Assembly: GCF_023073715.1 (NCBI RefSeq)
Contig: NZ_JADPKA010000104.1
Coordinates: 1 to 64,000 of the forward strand
Length of the DNA: 64,000 nt
Origin: Bradyrhizobium sp. 164
GTDB taxonomy: Bacteria; Pseudomonadota; Alphaproteobacteria; Rhizobiales; Xanthobacteraceae
Direction of reading: 5' to 3'
Under the pieces are notes generated by a model, which did not search any database, had not been told where the DNA came from, and was given only the letters and a program-made list of their open reading frames with translations. The position numbers and the translations under genes were made by a program. Below, piece after piece: positions 16,179 through 24,834 of this stretch. Position 1 is the first letter of the stretch; the number at the start of each line of letters is the position of its first letter.

Positions 16179-17525
16179 ATGATCGCAGCCGTGCGCACGC
16201 AAGTCCTTTGTGTCGCCTCGATAGTCGTTGCACTCGGATCCGCGACGCCGGCCTGGTGCGCTGGCTGGGAGCTAGTTTTTTCGGATGAGTTCAACGGCGA
16301 CAAGCTTGATCGGACCAAATGGGCCACCCGATACATCTACAACAACGAAACGATGGATCGTTTCAACGATGAAAAGCAGCGTTACCGCGACAACCACGTG
16401 ATGTCCGAGGGTGCGCTGAATCTGATTGCAAACAAGAATGAAGGGGCGGACACGTTCGATTCCGCGATGATCCGGAGCCATCAGACATTCTACTACGGCT
16501 ACTATGAAGCGCGGGTCTTTCTTCCGAATGCGCGGGGATCGTGGCCGGCATTCTGGCTCGAAGCCGACTACGACATCGATGGAAAGTTCTGGCATCCGCC
16601 GGAGATCGACATTTTCGAGTACGTCATCAATGGCGTGGAAGACAAGCCGAACATGCTGCACTCGAATGCCATGAGTAAAGATAAGTGGACGCCGCAGTCC
16701 TATACGTATGTGGACAGCTCGTTCGTGCTCAGGTTTCAGGACATGGTCAGCAAGGAGGATCTGAACAAGGACTGGCATATTGCCGGCTTCGTTTGGGCTC
16801 CTGACCGCATTTCGTTCTTCTGGGACGGTCGTCTCGTCTACACGCGCATGTACCAGTGGCTCAGGAAGGACGGCCAACTGGGGCCGCCGGCGCACATCGA
16901 TCTCAATTTCGCTGTCGGCGGAGCAGCGTGGGCCGGTCGGCACGGGATCGATGATGCGGCTTTCCCGCAAACGTTCAAGATCGACTACGTTCGCGTCTGC
17001 CAGTTCACGTCCTCTGAGCGGGGAAGCCGAAAATGCGGTCCGAGCGACGTGACACCGGATCCGAATGATTTTGGATATAAGGCAGCGCTCAACGACATGC
17101 CCAAGCCGACATTTCTCAACGTTACGAATGTGGTGGCGGATAAGAAGCCGAATGCGGGGGTGTTGTCACTGAGCACAACCGACCCGCTCAAGATCGAAAT
17201 TCCGGTCAAGATTCCGGACGACTATCCGACAAATCGAACGATTCATGCGTACGTCTTCGATGCAACAACCGGCGCGATGGTCGCATCGGCAAAGAAGCCG
17301 CTACAACAGGTCTCTCGCAAGGACGCGGAAGATGGCGTCAGTGTGATCGAATTTGCGCTGCCGGCCGTACCGCGTGAAGGGAACTATCTGCTGGGCAGCA
17401 AACTGACGGCTGAAGTCGCGGGCGAGGTCGGCCCCAAAGAAGTCCCAGTTGCTTGCGACACCACGGTGATCCAACCAAAAAAGGCCAGATCTTGCCGTCT
17501 ATTGTCGCTGCATGTGCGCCGCTGA
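16179..17525 (+). CDS. Secreted glycoside hydrolase family 16 protein
   Basis: A 448-residue protein with a signal peptide (MIAAVRTQVLCVASIVVALG, cleavage near WCA-GW) and a GH16 beta-jelly-roll over residues ~28-290. The catalytic motif EIDIFE is at 142-147, with E142 the expected nucleophile, D144 the helper and E147 the acid/base. WPAFWLEAD and HWPPE-like flanks fit laminarinase/ExoK-type enzymes that trim beta-linked glucans or EPS. Residues ~300-448 form an added domain of unknown role. The ATG at 16179 has AAAGGA upstream; the longer frame from 15981 overlaps the acyltransferase and is not used. It probably shortens or releases the polymer in the periplasm or outside. Confidence 0.9.
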   Translation: MIAAVRTQVLCVASIVVALGSATPAWCAGWELVFSDEFNGDKLDRTKWATRYIYNNETMDRFNDEKQRYRDNHVMSEGALNLIANKNEGADTFDSAMIRSHQTFYYGYYEARVFLPNARGSWPAFWLEADYDIDGKFWHPPEIDIFEYVINGVEDKPNMLHSNAMSKDKWTPQSYTYVDSSFVLRFQDMVSKEDLNKDWHIAGFVWAPDRISFFWDGRLVYTRMYQWLRKDGQLGPPAHIDLNFAVGGAAWAGRHGIDDAAFPQTFKIDYVRVCQFTSSERGSRKCGPSDVTPDPNDFGYKAALNDMPKPTFLNVTNVVADKKPNAGVLSLSTTDPLKIEIPVKIPDDYPTNRTIHAYVFDATTGAMVASAKKPLQQVSRKDAEDGVSVIEFALPAVPREGNYLLGSKLTAEVAGEVGPKEVPVACDTTVIQPKKARSCRLLSLHVRR

Positions 17526-17702
17526 TCGGAGGGGTGCATCCAGCGTGAGCACAACTCCGTGGATCTGGATCAAGCCGAGCACCACTGATTGCGATCGGCA
17601 CGCTGTCCGAAGATCGGTCTGAATTTTGCTTTGGCTGTGGCAGGTGAGGCCTCATGCGGGCTTGCCTGTCACGATCAGTGTCTCTTGCATGGGTAGTCGT
17701 CC

Positions 17703-18803
17703 ATGAACTCAAAGGTTCGCGCCGTCAGGCAAATCCTCCGTGGTGCATTGCGCGGCAGCCCGAGCCGGCTTTGTGATCATCGCACGTGGCGAAGTGAACA
17801 TCCGCATACCTGGCTGACTGCCGTCGAGGAAGAGGTACTGGCGCGGAAGGCGCCGGTTCGATTCGGCAGCCGCGACGCAGGTTTCGGTGAAAGCGTTGAC
17901 AACAGAATGCCCGAGCTGGGCATTCTCCGCCTGGACAAGGCCCGAATCCTCGGTCCCGACGGCTGGCTCGTGACGGAGGATGGATCGCTGCTCTACGAGA
18001 GCACCTGGTACGGATCGTCGTTCTCGCGCCATCCGCGATCAGTTGCCTACGGGACGCCGCTGCCGCTAAGTGGCACCTGTCTCTCGCTGGCGAGTGATTT
18101 CGCCGGAGGAAACTATGGGCACTTCCTGCTCGATTGCCTGGGACGCTTGGCGCTGTTTCAGAAAAGTGGCCTGTCGCTCGATGATGTCGATTATGTCTAT
18201 TTGCCCAAGCCTGCGTCCGAAACGGCAGCCAAACTCGTTCGCCAGCTTGGAATTCCAATGCGCAAGTGCGTGTGGGCAGGCCAGGAGGATATCCAGGCCG
18301 ATCTCGTGATTGGCACTTCGTTTCCAGGCTTGCGACGGAATTATGCGCCTTGGCTTACGGAGTTCTTCCGCTTGCAGCTAGCCAAGTCGCCGCTTCGTCA
18401 CGACAGGCGCGTATACGTTCCGCGCAAAGGACAGAGGAAGGTTGCTAACGAAGAAGAGCTGATGCCTGCACTGAAAAAGTTCGGCTTCCAGATCTACGAA
18501 TTTGACCACGTCGAGGATGAAGCGGCGTTTTTCGCGGAATGCTCGATTGTCGTTGGCCCACATGGTGCAGGGCTGACCAATCTCGTATTCTGCTCGCCTG
18601 GAACGCAAGTCCTGGAGCTGATTCCCTCAGACCACGTGCATCCCTACTACTACACGATCGCAACGTCCGCCGGCGCGGACTATTCCTACATCGTGGGAGA
18701 CAGCAAGGGGACGCGCCCGCAGGGCGCGTTTGGGCCCAGTCCATTCGATTTCGAGGTTGCGCCTGACATCTTCGAGCGCGCACTGGAAACCATATGCCAA
18801 TGA
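17703..18803 (+). CDS. Glycosyltransferase family 61 protein
   Basis: A 366-residue protein of the GT61/capsular polysaccharide type. The diagnostic parts are NYGHFLLDCLGRL near residue 138, a central DRRVYVPRKG strand, and the late VGPHGAGLTNLVFCSPGTQV segment with PHGAGL, the conserved GT61 core. These enzymes transfer a pentose or hexose to a glycan on the cytoplasmic face, but the donor cannot be read here. The flippase gene begins 13 bp downstream, so the two, with gmd and fcl, likely form one operon. The first ~60 residues are variable, so the true start may be later than the ATG at 17703. Confidence 0.85.
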   Translation: MNSKVRAVRQILRGALRGSPSRLCDHRTWRSEHPHTWLTAVEEEVLARKAPVRFGSRDAGFGESVDNRMPELGILRLDKARILGPDGWLVTEDGSLLYESTWYGSSFSRHPRSVAYGTPLPLSGTCLSLASDFAGGNYGHFLLDCLGRLALFQKSGLSLDDVDYVYLPKPASETAAKLVRQLGIPMRKCVWAGQEDIQADLVIGTSFPGLRRNYAPWLTEFFRLQLAKSPLRHDRRVYVPRKGQRKVANEEELMPALKKFGFQIYEFDHVEDEAAFFAECSIVVGPHGAGLTNLVFCSPGTQVLELIPSDHVHPYYYTIATSAGADYSYIVGDSKGTRPQGAFGPSPFDFEVAPDIFERALETICQ

Positions 18804-18816
18804 ACGAGCATTGAAA

Positions 18817-20364
18817 ATGGTCGCTCTTGGTGCGCGTACGCCGCTCCCTTTGTCGAAAAATTCAATCGCCATCGGAGCTGCCTGGATCGGCGTGAGCCGG
18901 CTGGTGGTTGCCAGTCTCGGCTTCCTGAACACGCTCGTATTGGCTAGAATGCTCACGCCGGAAGATTTCGGCCTGGTTGCTGTCGCGACGGCCATCATTG
19001 CTGTTCTGACATCTATGACTGAACTGTCCCTGGCATCGGCCCTCATTCACCACAAGGATCCAAGTGAAGATCAATTCCACGCCGCGTGGACGTTGGGCCT
19101 GGCTCGTGCCTGCTTGCTCGCACTCCTGCTGTCGTTGCTTGCTTATCCGGTGGCATTGTCCTACGGCGATGGCCGCTTGATTCCAATCCTGTTGGTCCTG
19201 AGCTGTTCGATTGTAATATCCGGCCTTCGAAACCCGATGCTAGCGATGATGCAGCGTCAACTCGTCTTCTGGCAGGAATTTGTGACGAGCAGTAGCCGGG
19301 CGCTCGCAACCATCCTCGTCTCCTCCGGGATCGCCATTTGCTTCAGTAGCTACTGGGCGCTGATCGCCGGGGCCGTCGTCGCCAACTTCATCGATGTGGT
19401 TGCCTCTTATTTGATCCAGCCGTTTCGGCCGAAATTCCGGATAAAGGGTAGCCGCTCCCTATTCTCGTTCTCTGTGTGGCTATCGCTCGGACAGGCCGTC
19501 AGCACGCTGAACTGGCGTTTCGACCAGATCATCATCGGATATTTTCTTGGGAAATCCACCCTGGGTGGATATGTGCTGGGCAGCGACCTGGCCGCCACGC
19601 CGACAAGAGAAGCAACAAATCCGCTCGCCGGGACGCTGTTTCCCGCGTTCGTGAGGCTGAGGGACGACAAAGCCGCCCTTCAACGAGCTTATCTGTCGGC
19701 GCAATCAATGCTGTGTGTGATCGCCTTTCCGGCCGGGTTCGGCTTCGCGTTGATCGCCGATCAATTCGTTCCGCTCGCGCTGGGTGAGGCCTGGGCAGGC
19801 GCGACAATCGTGATCCAGCTCCTCGGTGGTGCAATTGCGTTGCATACGCTCAGCGCGACCGTCCAACCCCTTGGTCTCGCGCTTGGGCAGACGCGCAGGT
19901 TATTTCATCGCGACGTTGCGATCCTAATCGTGAGGCTGCCTGTCATTGTTGCCGGCTTGTGGGTAGGGGGGTTACTTGGCCTGCTGGTCGCTCGCGTGGC
20001 GGTTACGCTCGGCGGTGTCGTCTACAACATGGTCCTGGTCCGCGAACTGATTGACGCTTCTGTCTCCCGGCAATTTCTCGTGAATCTGAGGACCGCTTTG
20101 TCCACCTGCACGATGATCATTGTCGGTCTTCTGACCAATTGGGCTTTCATTACATTTCTTGGCCATGAGTCTCACGTCTATGCTCGGTTGATTGCCGTTG
20201 TTCTCGTGAGCGCTCTTGCCTATGTCGGGTCACTTTTTGGAGTCTGGCGAGCGACAGGCTCGCCGGCCGGGCCCGAGCGTGAGATCCTGCGAATCCTGGG
20301 CGCAATCGCCGACAGGTTTGGAAAAACTGGGAAAGTCATCGATGAGAATCGAGTGGTCGGGTGA
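18817..20364 (+). CDS. Lipid-linked oligosaccharide flippase (Wzx/MOP superfamily)
   Basis: A 515-residue membrane protein with ~12-14 hydrophobic segments. The N-terminal plan typical of Wzx/polysaccharide transporters is clear: SIAIGAAWIGVSRLVVA, then LARMLTPEDFGLVAVATAI. It moves undecaprenyl-linked repeat units across the inner membrane to the polymerase. The ATG at 18817 is 13 bp after the GT61 stop; longer in-frame starts lie inside that gene. Its stop TGA overlaps a possible GTG start of gmd. A second flippase with a similar fold is at 45310-46788, on the other strand. Confidence 0.9.
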   Translation: MVALGARTPLPLSKNSIAIGAAWIGVSRLVVASLGFLNTLVLARMLTPEDFGLVAVATAIIAVLTSMTELSLASALIHHKDPSEDQFHAAWTLGLARACLLALLLSLLAYPVALSYGDGRLIPILLVLSCSIVISGLRNPMLAMMQRQLVFWQEFVTSSSRALATILVSSGIAICFSSYWALIAGAVVANFIDVVASYLIQPFRPKFRIKGSRSLFSFSVWLSLGQAVSTLNWRFDQIIIGYFLGKSTLGGYVLGSDLAATPTREATNPLAGTLFPAFVRLRDDKAALQRAYLSAQSMLCVIAFPAGFGFALIADQFVPLALGEAWAGATIVIQLLGGAIALHTLSATVQPLGLALGQTRRLFHRDVAILIVRLPVIVAGLWVGGLLGLLVARVAVTLGGVVYNMVLVRELIDASVSRQFLVNLRTALSTCTMIIVGLLTNWAFITFLGHESHVYARLIAVVLVSALAYVGSLFGVWRATGSPAGPEREILRILGAIADRFGKTGKVIDENRVVG

Positions 20365-20369
20365 GCAAT

Positions 20370-21452
20370 ATGAATGAAAGATCGAAGCGCTGCGTCGCGC
20401 TGATTACGGGCGTCACGGGTCAGGACGGTGCCTATCTCGCCGAGTACCTGGTCGGCCTGGGCTACGCCGTTCACGGCATCAAGCGGCGATCGTCCTCATT
20501 CAACACCGCCCGTGTCGATCATCTTTATCAGGATCCGCATGCCGGCAATGTGCCGTTCCTGATGCATTACGGCGATATGACGGATTCGACAAACCTGATC
20601 CGTCTAATGCAGCAGATCCGGCCAACAGAGATCTATAATCTGGCTGCACAGAGCCATGTGGCGGTCAGTTTCGAGAGCCCGGAATATACCGCGAACGCGG
20701 ATGCGATTGGAACGCTGCGGCTATTGGAAGCGATCCGCATTCTCGGCATGGAGAGGGAGACGCGGTTCTATCAGGCGTCCACCTCCGAGCTCTACGGCCT
20801 CGTGCAGGAAGTGCCGCAGAAGGAAACGACCCCCTTTTACCCGCGCTCCCCTTACGCGGTGGCGAAGCTCTATGCCTATTGGATCACGGTGAACTACCGC
20901 GAGGCCTACGGCATGTTTGCCTCGAACGGCATTCTCTTCAACCACGAGAGCCCGATCCGCGGCGAAACCTTCGTCACCCGCAAGATCACGCGTGCCGTTG
21001 CCCGCATCGAGACGGGTCTCGAAGAGACGCTGTATCTCGGAAATCTCGAGGCCAAGCGCGACTGGGGCCACGCCAGGGATTATGTCGAAGGCATGCACAT
21101 GATCCTGCAGGCCGAGCGGCCTGACGATTTCGTGCTGGCAACCGGGGAGACACGCTCGGTGCGCGAATTCGTGGAACTCGCCTTTGCCGAAGTCGGCCGC
21201 AAAATCGAATGGCGGGGCAAGGGCGTCGAGGAATCCGGTATTGACATGAAGTCAGGCAGGATCGTCGTGCGGGTCGACCCGACCTATTTCCGTCCCACCG
21301 AGGTCGATCTCCTGATTGGCGATCCCAGCAAAGTGCGCGAGAAGCTCGGCTGGAAATCCAGGACCCCTTTCGCGCAACTGGTCAAGGAAATGGTGGCGTC
21401 CGATTTGCTCGAGGCCAAGCGAGAGGTTGCCAATGGCAAGCGCTCTATTTGA
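20370..21452 (+). CDS. gmd: GDP-mannose 4,6-dehydratase
   Basis: A 360-residue extended SDR that converts GDP-mannose to GDP-4-keto-6-deoxymannose in the cytoplasm. Motifs are GVTGQDGAYLAE (Rossmann loop), IKRRSSSFNTAR, the STSELYG strand, the YAVAK catalytic Tyr/Lys, and HESPIRGETFVTRK, which is diagnostic for Gmd. Length matches the family. The ATG at 20370 follows a GGTGAG; a GTG at 20361 overlapping the flippase stop is the alternative. It overlaps fcl by 20 bp, so the pair makes GDP-L-fucose as one unit. Codon use is more GC-rich and housekeeping-like than in its neighbours. Confidence 0.96.
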   Translation: MNERSKRCVALITGVTGQDGAYLAEYLVGLGYAVHGIKRRSSSFNTARVDHLYQDPHAGNVPFLMHYGDMTDSTNLIRLMQQIRPTEIYNLAAQSHVAVSFESPEYTANADAIGTLRLLEAIRILGMERETRFYQASTSELYGLVQEVPQKETTPFYPRSPYAVAKLYAYWITVNYREAYGMFASNGILFNHESPIRGETFVTRKITRAVARIETGLEETLYLGNLEAKRDWGHARDYVEGMHMILQAERPDDFVLATGETRSVREFVELAFAEVGRKIEWRGKGVEESGIDMKSGRIVVRVDPTYFRPTEVDLLIGDPSKVREKLGWKSRTPFAQLVKEMVASDLLEAKREVANGKRSI

Positions 21453-22389
21453 GCTGGCAGGCAAGACCGTCTTCGTCGCCGGCCATCGCGGCATGGTTGG
21501 CTCCGCGTTGGTGCGACGGCTCGCGGAGGAAAATGTCGAGTTGCTGACGGTGTCGCGGAGCGAGGTAGACCTGCGTGACCAGGCCGCCGTCGATAGATGG
21601 TTCGCTGCAAGGCGTCCGCAAGCAGTGTTCCTTGCTGCCGCCAAGGTCGGTGGCATCGTCGCCAACAATACGTTACGCGCCGAGTTCCTCTACGACAATC
21701 TCGCGATCGCGACCAACGTCATGCACGCCGCTCATGTTAATCGATGCGAGAAGCTGATGTTCTTTGGCTCCTCATGCATCTACCCCAAACTCGCAGTCCA
21801 GCCGCTGCGCGAAGAGTCGATGCTGACTGGTCCGCTGGAGCCGACCAACGAACCCTACGCGATCGCCAAGATCGCCGGCATCAAGATGGTCGAGGCCTAT
21901 CGTAGCCAGTACGGTTCAAATTTCATCAGTGTGATGCCGACCAACCTCTATGGGCGCGGCGACAATTATCATCCAGAATACAGCCACGTCGTCGCGGCGT
22001 TGATCCGCCGCTTCCATGAGGCCAAGACGTCGGGAGCGAAGAACGTCGTGGTGTGGGGCACCGGCACGCCGCGGCGCGAATTCCTCTTTGTCGACGATCT
22101 GGCAGACGCCTGCATCCACCTGATGAAGACCTATTCGAGCGGCGAGCTCGTCAACATCGGCACCGGCGTGGACATTGAGATCGCCGAATTCGCCCGCCTG
22201 GTCGCGGAGACCGTCGGCTATTCCGGCGAGGTCAGCTTTGACACCTCGCGCCCCGACGGCACCCCGCGCAAATTGCTCGACGTCAACCGGTTGGCGAAAC
22301 TGGGTTGGCGAGCCAAGACCCCGCTCGAGGATGGGCTCAAGCTGGCCTATCAGGCATATCTCGGCGAGAACCGGCAGGCGGGAGAGTAG
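21433..22389 (+). CDS. fcl: GDP-L-fucose synthase
   Basis: A 318-residue epimerase-reductase that turns GDP-4-keto-6-deoxymannose into GDP-L-fucose with NADPH. It shows GHRGMVGSALVRRL at the N-terminus, the GSSCIYPK strand, the YAIAK catalytic motif and MPTNLYGRGDNYHPE, all standard for Fcl/WcaG. The ATG at 21433 lies inside the last codons of gmd, so translation is likely coupled. With gmd it shows that at least one polymer of this locus contains fucose or a fucose-derived sugar. GDP-fucose could also feed lipopolysaccharide. Confidence 0.96.
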   Translation: MASALFELAGKTVFVAGHRGMVGSALVRRLAEENVELLTVSRSEVDLRDQAAVDRWFAARRPQAVFLAAAKVGGIVANNTLRAEFLYDNLAIATNVMHAAHVNRCEKLMFFGSSCIYPKLAVQPLREESMLTGPLEPTNEPYAIAKIAGIKMVEAYRSQYGSNFISVMPTNLYGRGDNYHPEYSHVVAALIRRFHEAKTSGAKNVVVWGTGTPRREFLFVDDLADACIHLMKTYSSGELVNIGTGVDIEIAEFARLVAETVGYSGEVSFDTSRPDGTPRKLLDVNRLAKLGWRAKTPLEDGLKLAYQAYLGENRQAGE

Positions 22390-22483
22390 GCAGCGCACTT
22401 CTGCCATTGCGAGCTAACGGTCGCGCATCCGCGCGCCCGTTGTCCGCAGCTGGCGCGATGCATCGGCGCGGCCACGGAGGCGA

Positions 22484-23284
22484 TCACTCCGGAGCGAACC
22501 AGCATTTCGGCAGCACGACATCATCCCTGTTGGCGACGTTTCTCCTGTCGAGGTCGTGAGGAAATCTTCTCGCAGGCGTTCGGCGAGAGACGTGATCCTT
22601 GCGCAAGAACGAGAATTCCATGATCGGCGGGACCTTGAACTCCCTGTATTCGATGGGTTTGAAGTAATTATTCGGGTGAATGTGTACGACGTCGAAGTGC
22701 TTGGTGATCTTCTTGAAGACAGCGCCGATCAGCTTGAGACCGATGGGATTGAGAATTCTATTCATGGAATGGAATTCGATGATCATGATCCTGAAGCGCT
22801 TCAGGTCGTCGCAGCTCGTTTCGATGAGAACCTCGTATTCGCCGCCTTCAATGTCCATCTGGAGGATGAGATCGCCGGTCCGAGGGCCCTTTCTCGACAT
22901 CCAGTTCTCTAAAGTCATGAACTTGGCGTTGTTTTCGTTTCCGAGGAATTTCTTTTCGAAATCGAGTAGGTCATTGCGGATCGCGGGTGCATCCACCGAG
23001 AAGTCAGCGAGGAAACATGGGATGCCGCGTTCGGCAAGGCCGAGCTCGAAGTCAGAGACGTTGTAGACGCCCGGCGAAAAGCAACCGACGCAGCCATCGA
23101 GGTCGTCCGGAACCAAATAGCCGCCATCAGCCGATCCGCCCAGTCGAATCAATTTCTTGTCCGTCACGACAGGGAAAAGGTCCCGGAAGAATTCCCTGAG
23201 ATCCTCCTCCTTTGAGGTGCCGGATATCATAAAGTCGTTATCAAGCAGGCGGGCCTTTACGTAGTCTTTCCACAAACCGATCAT
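22484..23284 (-). CDS. FkbM-family SAM-dependent methyltransferase
   Basis: A 266-residue protein. Residues ~45-75 hold a glycine-rich part (LIRLGGSADGGYLVPDDL). GCFSPGVYNVSDFE near 85-98 is the cofactor site region, and the FkbM signature LQMDIEGGEYEVL is near 140-152. FkbM proteins methylate hydroxyl groups, often on sugars, so O-methylation of a glycan residue such as fucose is a reasonable inference. The start has GGAG 8 bp upstream. It converges with fcl across a 94-bp gap and faces away from the pyruvyl transferase. Confidence 0.85.
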   Translation of the reverse strand: MIGLWKDYVKARLLDNDFMISGTSKEEDLREFFRDLFPVVTDKKLIRLGGSADGGYLVPDDLDGCVGCFSPGVYNVSDFELGLAERGIPCFLADFSVDAPAIRNDLLDFEKKFLGNENNAKFMTLENWMSRKGPRTGDLILQMDIEGGEYEVLIETSCDDLKRFRIMIIEFHSMNRILNPIGLKLIGAVFKKITKHFDVVHIHPNNYFKPIEYREFKVPPIMEFSFLRKDHVSRRTPARRFPHDLDRRNVANRDDVVLPKCWFAPE

Positions 23285-23768
23285 GCGGTTGACTCCGAGC
23301 TCGCTAGCGCATCTGGGTGCAGGCTTGCTGCAACAAGCGGCATTCCCGCAGGCTCGCTGCCTATGTTCGTTGCGATCAACACATTTGCCTGCCTTAAGAC
23401 TTCAATAGATTCGATTCTTGTCATGAATATGTGCGGTGTTGTCGCTAATCGGCAGCGGTGCCGAGACTTGCCTTTTGGCTGCTAAGCCGATCTATTCCGT
23501 GCTCTGGAACCCGGTCAGCTTCCGCATCGGCGAGGGGACACCGAGAGAGGCACGAGAGCGTGAGCGCGAAAGATCGAATGACTGACCGGGGAAGCTCGCA
23601 GCGCAGCCGTCCGGCGTTCTCGCTGGCGGCACGCAGATGCGTCGTTCGCACAACCATAGCGGGTACCTGGCGCAATGGCAGAAGTGGATTAGTCGAATGG
23701 GAAGTTTTGCCGATGCATCTAAAGCCGTTCGATGCTGTGATGCGACCGACGGGACCGAACTCAGGACG
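23285..23768. other. Gene-free stretch of 484 bp between divergent genes
   Basis: Contains only short frames without family-like translations. It must carry promoters for the leftward methyltransferase and the rightward pyruvyl transferase. If the pyruvyl transferase starts at 23697 instead of 23769, the stretch is shorter by 72 bp. Nothing else seen. Confidence 0.4.
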
Positions 23769-24824
23769 ATGGCCGAAATTCCCATGAAGGACTCCCGTAC
23801 ACTGATTGCAGAAATGCAGGATGAGATCGAAAAGGTCATCGGGCCTCATCTGGAGGGTGTCGAGGATTTTGCGCTGGTGGATTTCCCCAACCACTCGAAT
23901 GTGGGCGACAGCGCCATATGGTTGGGTGAAGAGACCTATCTGCAGAGGAAGCTAGGCCGAGCCCCGTCCTACGTCTGCACCTATGACACCTGGTCAAAGG
24001 AAGAGTTTGAAAGAGCCGTTCCTGTCGGACCGATCCTTATCCATGGTGGAGGCAATTTCGGCGACCTGTGGCCCAGCCATCAGGAGTTTCGGCTCAGGCT
24101 TCTGTCGGAGTTTCCGGATCGCCAGATCATTCAGTTGCCGCAAACCATACACTTCTCCTCGAAGGCAAGTCTCAACCGCGCCGCGGAGATCATCAACTCG
24201 CATAAAAAATTCCGGATTCTGGTCCGCGACGTGCAAAGTTTGAATATCGCGACAACGGAATTTACTGCGCCCGCCGATCTCTGTCCGGACATGGCGTTCT
24301 GCCTGGGGGCGCAGAGTTCGCCAGCGGCAGTAACCAGGAAATTGTTGCTGCTGCTCCGAACAGATCACGAGAAGGTGGAGCAAAAGCGTTTTCCGCCGCT
24401 CCCGAATTTTGCGGTTGTCGAGGACTGGCTCATCGAACAACGAGGCTTGGGAAAGTGGTTGTTTGTCAAGGCGCTGCTCGAGACGGCGCTCCTCTTGCTC
24501 AAGGGCAGGACGCCGTCGGAGCTCGACGTGCGCATTCGGTGGTTTCACCTGCTCGCGTCGAACCGTGTAGCCCGTGGAATGAGGCAGGTTGGATCGTCGG
24601 CCTACGTGATCACGGACCGGCTTCACACGCACATCTTTTGCGTGTTGCTGAATGTGCCGCACTCGCTCCTTGACAACAATTATGGGAAAATCAGCACGTT
24701 CGTCGATGCGTGGAGCAAGCCCTTCGAAAAGTTGAGCCGGCCGCTGAGCACGAGTGTGGACGACGCCCTCGCAAACTTTCTGAATATCGGCCAGGGCAGT
24801 TCGGCCCCCACGGATCAAGGTTGA
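23769..24824 (+). CDS. Polysaccharide pyruvyl transferase family protein (ExoV-like)
   Basis: A 351-residue enzyme that places a ketal-linked pyruvate on a sugar using phosphoenolpyruvate. The family marks are clear: DFPNHSNVGDSAIW near residue 37, then LIHGGGNFGDLWPSHQEFR near 90, and a late YVITDRLHTHIFCVLL segment carrying the conserved DRLH. NVGD and GGGNFGD match succinoglycan ExoV-type proteins. Pyruvylation gives the polymer negative charge. The frame is open upstream to 23637. Starts at 23697 and 23784 are also possible, and the AGGA just before 23769 is closely spaced, so the start is uncertain. Confidence 0.9.
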   Translation: MAEIPMKDSRTLIAEMQDEIEKVIGPHLEGVEDFALVDFPNHSNVGDSAIWLGEETYLQRKLGRAPSYVCTYDTWSKEEFERAVPVGPILIHGGGNFGDLWPSHQEFRLRLLSEFPDRQIIQLPQTIHFSSKASLNRAAEIINSHKKFRILVRDVQSLNIATTEFTAPADLCPDMAFCLGAQSSPAAVTRKLLLLLRTDHEKVEQKRFPPLPNFAVVEDWLIEQRGLGKWLFVKALLETALLLLKGRTPSELDVRIRWFHLLASNRVARGMRQVGSSAYVITDRLHTHIFCVLLNVPHSLLDNNYGKISTFVDAWSKPFEKLSRPLSTSVDDALANFLNIGQGSSAPTDQG

Positions 24825-24834
24825 CGGTCGAGCA

